From Sambucus nigra (lineage: Eukaryota > Streptophyta > Magnoliopsida > Dipsacales > Adoxaceae): a stretch of 64,000 bases of DNA. A program made the position numbers and the translations under genes. Within the stretch, counting starts at the first letter, position 1. Each line of letters starts with the position of its first letter. Below, piece by piece: positions 9,612 through 18,962 of the stretch. Location: NCBI GenBank assembly GCA_949130495.1, contig OX422211.1, positions 336,134,504 through 336,198,503 of the forward strand, given 5' to 3'. Under the pieces are notes generated by a model. That model was not told the origin of the DNA. It saw nothing but the letters and a program-made list of their open reading frames with translations, and did no database searches.

Positions 9612-11021
9612 TCATAATAGTTTTCACCAAATTAATGATGTTAAGAGTCTGAGGTCCTCTGCTAAGGTGTCTGAGCTCAGACCTCGTCACCACCGAGTGA
9701 TGTTATGAGTGTTTGAGGTCATCACCTAAGAGGTTATCCCCATAATAATTTTCACCAAATTAATGATGTTAAGGGTCTGAGGTCCTCTGCTAAGGTGTCT
9801 AAGCTCAGACCTCGTCACCACCGAGTGGTGTTATGAGGGTCTGAGGCCATCACCTAAGAGGTTATCCCCATAATAATATCACCAAACTAATTATGTTAAG
9901 GGTCTGAGGTCCTCTGCTAAGGTGTCTGAGCTCAGACCTCGTCACCACCGAGTGATGTTATGAGGGTCTGAGGTCATCACCTAAGAGGTTATCCCCATAA
10001 TAATTTTCACCAAATTAATGATGTTAAGGGTCTGAGGTCCTCTGCTAAGGTGTCTGAGCTCAGACCTCGTCATCATCGAGTGATGTTATGAGGGTCTGAG
10101 GTCATCACCTAAGAGGTTATCCCCATAATAATATCACCAAACTAATGATGTTAAGGGTCTGAGGTCCTCTGCTAAGGTGTCTGAGCTCATACCTCGTCAC
10201 CACCGAGTGATGTTATGAGGGTCTGAGGTCATCACCTAAGAGGTTATCCCCATAATAATATCACCAAACTAATGATGTTAAGGGTCTGAGGTCCTCTGCT
10301 AAGGTGTCTGAGCTCTGACCTCGTCACCACCGAGTGATGTTATGAGGGTCTGAGGTCATCACCTAAGAGGTTATCCCTATAATAATATCACCAAACTAAT
10401 GATGTTAAGGGTCTGAAGTCCTCTGCTAAGGTGTCTGAGCTCAGAACTCGTCACCACCGAGTGATGTTATGAGGGTCTGAGGTCATCACCTAATAGGTTA
10501 TCCCCATAATAATTTTCGCCAAATTAATGATGTTAAGGGTCTGAGGTCCTCTGCTAAGGTGTCTGAGCTCATACCTCGTCACCACCGAGTAATGTTATGA
10601 GGGTCTGAGGTCATCACCTAAGAGGTTATCCCCATAATAATATCACCAAACTAATGATGTTAAGGGTCTGAGGTCCTCTGCTAAGGTGTCTGAGCTCAGA
10701 CCTCGTCACCACCGAGTGATGTTATGATGGTCTAAGGTCATCACCTAAGAGTTTATCCCCATAATAATATCACCAAACTAATGATGTTAAGGGTCTGAGG
10801 TCCTCTGCTAAGGTGTCTGAGCTCAGACCTCATCACCACCGAGTGGTGTTATGAGGGTCTGAGGCCATCACCTAAGAGGTTATCCCCATAATAATATCAC
10901 CAAACTAATGATGTTAAGGGTCTGAGGTCCTCTACTAAGGTGTCTGAGCTCAGACCTCGTCACCACTGAGTGATGTTATGAGGGTCTGAGGTCATCACCT
11001 AAGAGGTTATCCCCATAATAA
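9612..11021. repeat. 127/128-bp tandem array in element C
   Basis: Eleven copies, counted from the anchor GCTAAGGTGTCT at 9661, 9789, 9916, 10044, 10171, 10298, 10425, 10553, 10680, 10807 and 10934 (last copy has ACTAAGG). Spacing is 127 or 128. The unit holds GGTCTGAGGTC blocks and ends in GGTTATCCCCATAATAA. Two subtypes alternate irregularly: the 128-bp type has AATTTTCACCAAATTAATG, the 127-bp type AATATCACCAAACTAATG. It lies between the antisense gene and integrase, the hypervariable 3' region where Tat/Ogre elements are known to carry tandem repeats that can seed satellites. Confidence 0.97.
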
Positions 11022-11123
11022 ACTTCTTATCTAAGAATGAAGCAAGAACTTCCATGGAAACTGATCTTTATTAATAACCTCAGTTAAATAAGATGATACA
11101 TTTACATAAAATTGTAGGAAACA
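11022..11123. other. Spacer between tandem array and integrase stop
   Basis: About 100 bp, AT-rich, immediately downstream of the integrase stop in element orientation. No motif recognised. Confidence 0.5.
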
Positions 11124-12578
11124 TCATATGTAATATCTCTTGAGATGGTCCGCATTCCATGGGTTAGTAAAAGGTTCTCCTTCTAGGTTTTCTAGCCTGT
11201 AAGTGCTAGGCACAACCTCTTCCGTTACTTTGTAGGGGCCATGCCAGTTTGGGTGTAGCTTGTTTGCCTTCTGCAAGGTCTTCTTTAGCACTAGGTCTCC
11301 CACTGCAATGGGTCTTGACTTCACCCTCTGGTTATAGAATCTCGCTTCCCTCTGCTGGTAGGCTGCTTTTCTGACCTCTGCGTCTTCCCTTCTTTCTTCG
11401 ATGAGATCCAGGTCTAGCCTTCTCTTCTCCCCATTACTGTCAGGGTCGTAGGTCTGAATCTGATGAGTCGGCAGTCCTACCTCCGTTGGTATGACGGCCT
11501 CTGACCCATGTGCCAGCATGAATGGGGTTTCTCCTATTGGTGTCCTTGCTGTGGTTCTGTAGGCCCATAACACTGCGCAGACCTCTTCTGTCCATCTACC
11601 CTTTGCATCTTCTAACCTCTTCTTGATTCCGTCCAAGATAGTTATGTTAGTGACCTCGGTCTGGCCATTTGCCTGAGGTCGGCCAGGAAATGAGAAGAAC
11701 TGTTTAATCCCCACTCTCAGGCAATATTTCTCTAAGGAGGAGTTCTTGAACTGGGTCCCATTGTCTGAGATGAGAGTGTTCGGGAGGCCATATATGCATA
11801 TGATGTTCTTCCAAATGAACTGGAAGGTCTTCTGCTCTGTAATTTTTATCATTGGTTCTGCCTCCACCCACTTTGAAAAGTAGTCAATGGCAACTATCAA
11901 GAATCTATAGTTGTTGACAGCTCTTGGCAAAGGTCCTACTAAGTCAATTCCCCATACCGCAAATGGCCATGAAGAAGAGATTGACGTCATAGGCTAATGA
12001 GGTTGATGAGGGATAGTGGCGAACCTTTGACATTTGTCGCACCTCTTCACATAGTCTGCAGCGTCCTTAGACAAGGTAGGCCACCAGTATCCCTGAGTGA
12101 TGATCCTCTTGGCTAAGGGTCTTCCCCCTATGTGGCTAGAGCAAGAACCCTCATGAACCTCCTGTAAGACCCGGGGTACTTCCATGGGATGCACACATCT
12201 GAGGAAAGGCAATAGAAACCCCTTTTTGTACAAGACGCCCCCTACTATTGAAAACTTGGCAGCCCTGTACCTCATCTTTCTCCTTTCCATCTTGGACTCC
12301 GGTAGCTCTCCGTCTCTCAGGTATCTGACGAGCGGGTCGATCCATGAGTCTCCAAGGTTCACATTGTGACAAGGGCTACATACCTCGTCCTCCTCGATGC
12401 TTGCTTTTCCTAAGACCTCGATTGGAATGGTCCTTCCCAAATCTGTCTTCATTGCCGAGGCCAACCTTGCCAATGCATCAGCGTGGTTGTTGCTCAGCCG
12501 AGGCACTCTCTTCAGCTTTGCTTCTTTAAAATACTCCAACAACCTTCTTACCTTCTTCAAGTTTGGCCATCCTTTCAT
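11124..12578 (-). pseudogene. Element C integrase (end of aRNH plus INT)
   Basis: From 12578: end of the archaeal-type RNase H (last catalytic Asp in NNHADALARLAS), then integrase. Zinc-finger His/Cys residues are in VHEGSCSSHIGG and CDKCQ. The catalytic core has Asp in WGIDLVGPLP, Asp in LISDNGTQF and Glu in ANGQTEVTN. The C-terminal domain ends WNADHLKRYYI, typical of Tat elements. One TAG at 11994-11996 interrupts between zinc finger and core; it is in frame and CAG is the likely original. The first 20 residues overlap the aRNH reading frame because of a frameshift near 12560. Inserts element cDNA in the genome when intact. Confidence 0.93.
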
Positions 12579-12909
12579 CTTTGGCCTCGTATACCCCCAA
12601 CACTTGATTGAAAACTAACCTTGAGTCGCTATGGAGTAGGAGTCGCTTTACTTGAAGAGTTGTTGCCAATAAGAGACCTGCTATCATGGCCTCATACTCA
12701 GACTCGTTGTTGGAGGCTTGGAAGTTGAATCTCAAGGCGTATTCAATGTTGGCGCCATCTGGAGCCGAGAGTACTAGCCCCGCGCCGCTTCCACTGTCAC
12801 AAGAAGAGCCATCAACGAAGAGGCTCCATACGTCTGCATCTGATGAGAAAACCCCTTCTCTCATAACCCCCTTCTTGAAGAGGTATCGATCCTCTTCGTT
12901 CTCTTCCAC
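12526..12909 (-). pseudogene. Element C archaeal-type RNase H (aRNH)
   Basis: Second RNase H, separate from the gypsy one. Motifs: SLFVDGSSCDSGSGAG (first Asp), ASNNESEYEAMIAGL (Glu), LLLHSDSRLVFNQV (Asp); the fourth catalytic Asp (ADALARLAS) is in the next frame at about 12480. RVT_3-like (archaeal RNase HI) domains between RNase H and integrase are characteristic of Tat elements. Frameshifts lie at both ends: near 12905 against the RT frame and near 12560 (MAKLEEG in this frame, LKKVRRLLEYF in the other). It would degrade the RNA strand in RNA/DNA hybrids. Confidence 0.92.
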
Positions 12910-14699
12910 TCTGCTCCGAGTTTACCTGGGACGACCTCTTCTCGGCCTCGGAAGACGTTTGGTGCAGTCTCTTCCGAATCTCGGAAGACACTACGGTTCG
13001 TCTCTTTGTCGTCATCTAAGCCTTTCTCTGTCTCGGCCTCTTCCAAACCTCTATCGGCCTCTTCCCAGGTGAACTCTGCGACAAAGTCTGCGACGACCTG
13101 CCCCTTAATGGTTGTCCTAGGCTGGTAGGTAAGATCATATTCTCCTAGCTCGATGGCCCAGGTCATCAATCTTCCGGACTTCTCAGGCTTGTGCAGAACC
13201 TGCCTTAGTGGGGAGTCAGTGAGGACTACCATGGAGTGAGCTTGGAAGTAAGGCTTCATCTTCCTTGAGGCGTGTATCAGGGCATAAGCCAACTTCTCTA
13301 TTCGGGGATAGTTCTGTTCAGACCCTTGAAGAGCCTTACTGTTGAAGTACACAGGCCTCTGGATTCCATCCTCTTCCCGTATGATGGCGGCGCTAATGGC
13401 TAATTCAGAGACTGCCAGATACATAAACAACCTTTCCCCCGTGATGGGTCGAGACAGCAATAAGGGAGACCCCAAGTAGGACTTGAGTTGGTTGAAGGAT
13501 TTTTCACACTCTTCGTCCCACTGGAAGGCCTTTCTTAGGACTTTAAAGAATGGAAGGCACTTGTCCGTTGCCCTAGAAACAAACCTGTTAAGGGCTGCCA
13601 CTCTTCCCGTGAGTCTCTGGACATCCTTGATACTCCTAGGAGTCTTCATGTCGAGCAAGGCCTTGATTTTCTCAGGGTTTGCTTCAATCCCCCTCTGATT
13701 AACGATGAACCCTAGGAACTTCCCAGATCCTACCCCGAAGACACACTTCGCTGGGTTGAGCTTCATTCTGTACGAGTCCATGATGTCAAAGGTCTTCTCA
13801 AGGTTCGCTATGTGAGTGGAGGCTTTCAGGCTCTTCGTTAGCATATCATCCACATACACCTCCATGGTCTTACCTATTTTCTCCTTGAACATCTTATTGA
13901 CAAGACGTTGATACCTTGCCCCCGCATTTTTCAGACTGAAGGGCATCACCTTGTAGCAGTACGTCCCTTTGTCAGTGATGAAGGCTGTCTTCTCAGAGTC
14001 TTCAGCATCCATGAAGATTTGGTTGTAGCCTGAATAAGCGTCCATGAAGCTCATAAGCTCGTGCCCTGCCGTTGCGTCCACCATCTGGTCTATCCTAGGT
14101 AAGGGATAGCTGTCTTTCGGGAAAGACCTGTTCAGGTCAGTGAAATCTACACACATTCGCCACTTCCCATTGGCCTTAGGCACGATGACTGCATTTGAGA
14201 GCCACTCCGGGTAGGTGACCTCTCTTATGAACTCAGCCTCTTCCAACTTTTTTACCTCTTCCCGGATGACATCATACTTCTCCCTGGAGTACACTCTTCG
14301 CCTCTGCTTGATCGGCCTGGCATCTTTGTCTACGTTGAGCTTGTGACTCATGACCTCAGGGTCGATACCAGGTATATCTGCGTGACTCCATACGAAGACA
14401 CTCTGTCTCCTTCTGAGGAATTTTACCAACTCTTCCTTGATCCCTGGCTCTAGGGCCTTACCTAACTGGACGGTTTTTTCCGGCTCGTCCTCATTGAGGA
14501 CGATGGATTCTACCTCTTCCGCGGCCTCGCCCTTCTTCAACTTTATTTCGTCTCTCGGGTCAAGAGTGTCAATGATGTAAGTGGTGGTTGCTCTCTTATG
14601 GGCCTCTCTCTCTTCGGCCGAGTTGAAGTAACACTCCCGCGCCGTGGTCTGGTCCCCTTGCACTTCCCCTACTCTATAAGGAGTCAAGAATTTTAGCAT
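12861..14699 (-). pseudogene. Element C reverse transcriptase and gypsy RNase H
   Basis: Order: protease tail (MLKFLTPYRVGEV… ARECY), RT (AVIVPKANGKWRMCVDFTDL, the catalytic YVDDM box at about 13842-13857, KNAGARYQRLVNKMF), then RNase H. In RNase H the first catalytic position reads YLAVS where F has YTDAS, so this Asp is missing, as is usual in Tat elements; TDSPLRQVL keeps a later Asp. The frame is open for 612 residues and ends at 12861 by a frameshift just before the second RNase H. It follows gag-protease after one TAG. Template copying would happen in virus-like particles in the cytoplasm. Confidence 0.94.
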
Positions 14700-17129
14700 C
14701 TAATGGACCGTCGACGGCACGGCTTCAAACTCTTTGAGGGCCACTCTTCTGATGATGAGGTTGTAGGCCGAGAAGACATTTTCGTCCATAACAAAAAAGT
14801 TTAACTTCTTGGTCAACCTCTTAGGCCACTCATCCCCCATCCGTACATCCATTTCATACATGCCTAAGGGGTGCACCTTTTCACCACTGAAGCCTATCAA
14901 TGGGTTATGGTAGGGCACCAGCCTCGCCCTGTTAAGACCCAAGCTCTTGAAATAAGGCCAGAACATCACATCTGCTGAGCTTCCCCCGTCTATGAGGATT
15001 CTCCCTACCTCGTACCCATGCACCCTTGTTGTTATGACCAAAGGGTCATCATGGGGGGCTAAGATGACCTTGAAGTCGAGTCTGGAGAACCCCACTACGA
15101 GGGTGTCCATGTCTACCTTCTTCCTCTTCTGCACTGCGTCAGAAGATGTTAGATTCACAACCTCGGGCTTGGCCACTGACCTGGCCTCTGCTACATGAGC
15201 CTTCATGTCGGCTACCTCAGATCCACCTCCTGCAAATCCCCCACATATGGTGCTAACACCGAAGGAGATCATGCCGACCCTCTTCACCAGGATGTTGTCA
15301 TCCTTCGGCGGAAGATCTGGGTCGTCTTCATCATCTCCCTCTGAATCGTCGTCCCTTCTGGCCGGGACATCGCCACGGCATCTGTCATTCCTTATTTTCT
15401 TAGGGTCTTCTCTTCCACCCTTTGGATCTTTGCCATCCACATACTTCCTCAGCTTTTCGGACTTCAGCATCTTCTCAATCTCATCCTTTAAAGCGAAGCA
15501 TTTATCTGTGACATGGCCGTGATCCTGATGGAACTCACACCATAGGTTTTTGTTCCTCTTATGTGGCGGGGCCTTCAATTTCTTCGGCCACCTCAGAGTT
15601 CGGTCAGTCTTAATCTCATTGAGGATGTGTTCACAGCTCACAGTCAGAGGAGTGTAATGAGCAAACTTATCATCACCTGACCTCTTCTTCCCCTCTTTCT
15701 TGCTTTGGGACCTCCCAGTGCTACAGCGGTTCTCCTCCTTATATTTGGCTTCCATCGCCTCTTCCACATTCATCACCTTCCCTGCGGTCGCCAGTAGCTC
15801 TGCCATAGACCTGGGGGGGTCTTCCGCCAATTTCCACAGTAGCTTCCCCTTCTGGAGGCCTCCTATAAGGGCGGTCATGGCTATGCTCTCTTCATAATCT
15901 TCCACTTCCAACTTCTCTTTGTTGAATCGTTCTATGTAGTCTCTTAGGCTTTCACCCTTAGCCTGTTTGACATACAGCAGGTGGGTAGTCTTCTTTTGGG
16001 GTCTTACCCCAAAGCAGAAGTTGTGGATGAACTGCTCAGCCAAGCCTTTGAAGTTCTCAATTGAGTTCTTCGGAAGGGAGGTGAACCAACTATGAGCTTC
16101 CCCTGTCAAGGTCCCTAAGAAGGCCCTACACTTCATCTCTTCAGGGATTGAGTAAATGTCTGCTGCTGACTGATACATCTCGATATGGTGCACATGGTTA
16201 GTGCTGCCATCATACTTAGGAGTCACTGTAGTAGGCTTGAACTTGGCTGGGGTTGGGAACCCCACTATCCTAGCCATAAATGGGGAGCCCTCTGAGTAAT
16301 TCCTCTGCAATGGGTCCCTGCTCTTAATGAGGTCTCCTATCTTCTCCTCAAGGCGTTGGATAGAATCATTCCAGGGTCTTCTGTCATCAACTTGGCTGAG
16401 GTTATCCCCGGCCACCTCCCTGCGATGGACAGAGGGTTCCCCAGCCACAACACGTTGACTGTTGACCTCTTCCTGTTCCCTGGCTCTTCCTTCACAGGAT
16501 CGGCCTTCGTCTGGATGACCTTGCATGCCTCCTCTCTAAGAGCCTGCTGCGCTCCTCGACATTGATAGCCTCTGTCTTAGGTCATTCACCGGGCCCAGCC
16601 TCTCGAAGGCCGACCCTCTGCTCAACCTGTCAAAGGTCGACCCTCTTCGTTGGGCCTCTTCTCTTCTTCGGCCAACACATCCTTGACTCTGCCTAAGAGG
16701 TCGTATAGTGTTATCTGACACCTCATACGGCTCCCAGCAGTCTTCTGGGTCCTCTTAAGCTTCTAGGTCATCATACATGTCCTCTCGGCAAGGATTTCCT
16801 TGCCTCCCCAGGCGCAAGCGCCTAGGGTCAGCAACGTCCCTCCTCCGCTGGGGTGCAGGCTGGTCCTTCTTTGGCGCCTGGGGTGGTCCCCTGGCTTCAG
16901 GATGAGGCTGAACTGCCGCCGGAGTTATCATGTCCGGTGAGAATCCAGGTGGCCTCATCATCATGGTTTGGCTGAGCTGGGCAAATTGCTCATTCATGGC
17001 TTGTTGTGTTGCAGCTAAAGATTTCAAGGCTGCTGCTACCTCCGCCATTTCGGACTGGGGAGGAGCCTGACTGGAGCTAGCCCTTCCACCTCCGGGCGGC
17101 GGAAGAGGCGGTGGTAATTCTGGTGCCAT
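14700..17129 (-). pseudogene. Element C gag and protease
   Basis: One frame from ATG at 17129 to the RT, with in-frame stops at 16755-16757 (TAA), 16536-16538 (TAG) and 14700-14702 (TAG). N-terminus is Pro-rich (PPPLPPPGGG), then a Gag core with HSWFTSLPKNSIENF and LRDYIERFNKEK. Instead of a CCHC knuckle there is CEFHQDHGHVTDKC (about 15498-15542), a Tat-type variant. The protease active site is DGGSSAD (14968-14993). The last stop is inside the conserved protease-RT junction (STVH*MLKF), so it is a nonsense mutation and not a gag-pol boundary. All three stops are one transition from Gln codons. Confidence 0.92.
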
Positions 17130-17285
17130 GTGTTAACAATAAAGATCTTGAGCAGCAAGTGAGCTTAATACCTTAAAGGACCTCTTTCAATGGTGAAACA
17201 GCTCCACGCAAGGGGTGGTTCCTGGTTCACCACCAGAGTCTCCGATGAGGTTAAGCAGAAAAAGAGGAAGAGTTAGCTTCTCGAT
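17130..17285 (-). other. Element C untranslated leader
   Basis: Region between the PBS and the gag start codon; expected to hold packaging signals, none of which can be recognised. No ORF. Confidence 0.6.
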
Positions 17286-17303
17286 TTCCCACAGACGGCG
17301 CCA
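17286..17303 (-). promoter_or_regulatory. Element C primer-binding site
   Basis: Reads TGGCGCCGTCTGTGGGAA on the - strand, three bases (TTT) inside the 5' LTR. This form is common in Tat-lineage elements; the exact tRNA (Asp- or Arg-type) cannot be settled here. Identifies 17307-18300 as the 5' LTR. Confidence 0.9.
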
Positions 17304-17306
17304 AAA

Positions 17307-18300
17307 TGATGATGCTAAGAATCAGCACCACCAGGTAAGGTGTTTTCAAGCTCAATATATGAATAACAATGGCAACACAGCTATATAAAGAGATAAGAGA
17401 AGGAGATGAGAATATGAGGAATCAACACCGGAATATAGGTGGTTCAGCCAATCTGGCCTACGTCCACTGTGAGTGTGTGAGTAATATCACTGAATGAAGG
17501 CACTAATGGCCATGGATACAATTCTCTCAAGATTTCTCTCTCTACTGTATATTTAGATAAGAGTTTCAGCTAGGGTTTTATAACTGGGATCCTTTTGCAA
17601 GGTAGGGGACGACCCCTATATATAGTACCAAGGGGGTGTAGTGTACCCCCTATGCATGAAATGAGCATGAGTGTGATATCCTCACCAATGTGGGAGTGCT
17701 ATCTGTCACTGTCACCTGTAAGGAATGATGATGAAATATTCTCCCCATGTGTGGAGAATAATCTTGTTACAGCTGTTTTGTGCCCATGTGTCCTTATTCA
17801 AATGTCAACAGATGCTCGGCCGCCATATTGGTGGGTGACCTCGGCCTGGGAGAGGCCGAGCTGTAAAGGCTTGATGTCTGTTCAATCCGAGATGTATCAT
17901 AGGGAGTCTCGGCCTGATCTCAGCCGAGATATTATGCTGGGGTCGGCCCCAGCCGAGGTTGGACATATAGCGTGCTGATGATTACTATGTCTGCTTCTTG
18001 TCACCTCGGCCCAAGCCGAGGTTGGACTGGCTCCATGTTGAAGGTTACCAGGGATCCTTGTCACCTCGGCCTACTCTCAGTCGAGGTTGCCATACCCAGG
18101 TATACGAGCGTGCTGTTGATGCCTGTGATGCGTGCAGTGTCCATTGAACATGTAGGTGATAGTGTCGGCCTGGGCCGACCCTGGTCCGGCCGAGGGATGA
18201 TATCGTGGGCCCATGGCCTATCTTGGGTCGATCAATATCTCGGCCATCATCTCAGCCAAGGTTAGTGTCTCTAAGCCAAGGATACACTTGGGGTATATCA
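17307..18300 (-). repeat. Element C 5' LTR
   Basis: 994 bp, gapless match to 5419-6412. This copy would drive gag-pol. It contains the hairpin series (17839-18261) in U3, the TATA box, and the GTGGACGTAGGCC motif (17439-17471). Right flank AATGG matches the left flank of the other LTR. Confidence 0.95.
17616..17625 (-). promoter_or_regulatory. TATA box of element C promoter
   Basis: CTATATATAG, perfectly palindromic, followed on the - strand by GGGGTCGTCCCCTACC. It lies about 680 bp into the LTR in element orientation and defines the U3/R region; gag starts about 490 bp further on. Confidence 0.7.
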
Positions 18301-18305
18301 AATGG

Positions 18306-18444
18306 CATCCCACATGGCCCTTGTGGAGAAGGTCAACATCAACAAGATGAGCAAGCGCCAGTTAGGGAATTTGGACCTTTTAGGGGCACTTGTTACAATT
18401 GTGGGGAGATAGTACATCAAGCTTCCAAGTGTCTGAATAAGTAA
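18306..18444 (+). pseudogene. Element B gag, zinc knuckle
   Basis: Continues B gag after the C insertion. Encodes RGTCYNCGEIVHQASKCLNK, a CX2CX4HX4C nucleocapsid knuckle at about 18380-18440. It directly follows the second AATGG copy, which supports a single insertion of C without flank loss. Confidence 0.88.
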
Positions 18445-18805
18445 GACCAGTAGGGTCAGGGAGCAAAAATCGAGTAAGGCCAAGGGCCTCCAGCACCATC
18501 AGCACTCAGGAACCGACAGTACCCGCAATGGGTACGTTTTATTTACTTCCAACTCGGGAGCCTTAGGTCGGACAGGCTCTGCAGGAGTCAAGGAGTGGCT
18601 AGTGGGACAGTATGGTACATAATTACTTTCATAGATTTGCCAGTTAAGATATGTATATATATTATATTTTGGTCGGAGGGGTAAGTGCATGTGTAATTGG
18701 GTGTATGGGCGTCCAATTGTGGCATTCAATGGGTAGGCATATGTGAGCTTTATTTTATTTTTCTTATTTACTCTCCATGGAATGTCAAGGATAAAATTCA
18801 TGTGC
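18445..18805 (+). other. Element B, gag-to-LTR remnant with pol deleted
   Basis: Only about 360 bp separate the zinc knuckle from the PPT, against roughly 3.6 kb in F. The first part is Gln/Pro-rich like the gag-protease linker of F; no RT, RNase H or integrase motif is visible. Confidence 0.6.
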
Positions 18806-18818
18806 TAGTGGGGAAGTA
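18806..18818 (+). promoter_or_regulatory. Element B polypurine tract
   Basis: Purine run GTGGGGAAGTA directly before the LTR start, matching GGGGGGAAGTA before the 3' LTR of F. Confidence 0.75.
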
Positions 18819-18926
18819 TGTAACACATCGTGTTTTTAAAACATAAAATTTGTTAGGAATTTATAATTTTGGGTAAAAGAAATGTTTGGAAATTTACTAT
18901 TTTTCATATTTAAAGAATATTGATCA

Positions 18927-18962
<36 letters not shown>

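Larger units (their letters stand above)
5419..18300 (-). mobile_element. Element C, Tat-lineage Ty3/Gypsy retrotransposon with antisense gene
   Basis: Complete 12,882-bp element between AATGG duplications (5414-5418 and 18301-18305). Both LTRs are 994 bp, start TGATATACC and end CATCATCA in element orientation, and align without gaps with about 35 differences by hand count (about 3.5%). Order on the - strand: 5' LTR, PBS (TGGCGCC…), gag, protease, RT, RNase H, archaeal-type RNase H, integrase, 127-bp tandem array, antisense gene, PPT, 3' LTR. Integrase distal to RT, a second RNase H, and an oppositely oriented extra ORF before the 3' LTR are Tat hallmarks. It sits in B's gag. Gag-pol carries four nonsense codons and two frameshifts, so it is not autonomous now. 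Confidence 0.95.

Noticed and set aside
9612..11021. Possible CRISPR-like array
   Set aside because: Units are 127/128 bp and homologous over their full length with no unique spacers, and the array lies within a plant retrotransposon.
14700..14702. TAG between gag-protease and RT of C as a programmed readthrough site
   Set aside because: It falls inside the conserved protease-RT junction (STVH*MLKF), not at the gag end, and other in-frame stops of the same type exist.
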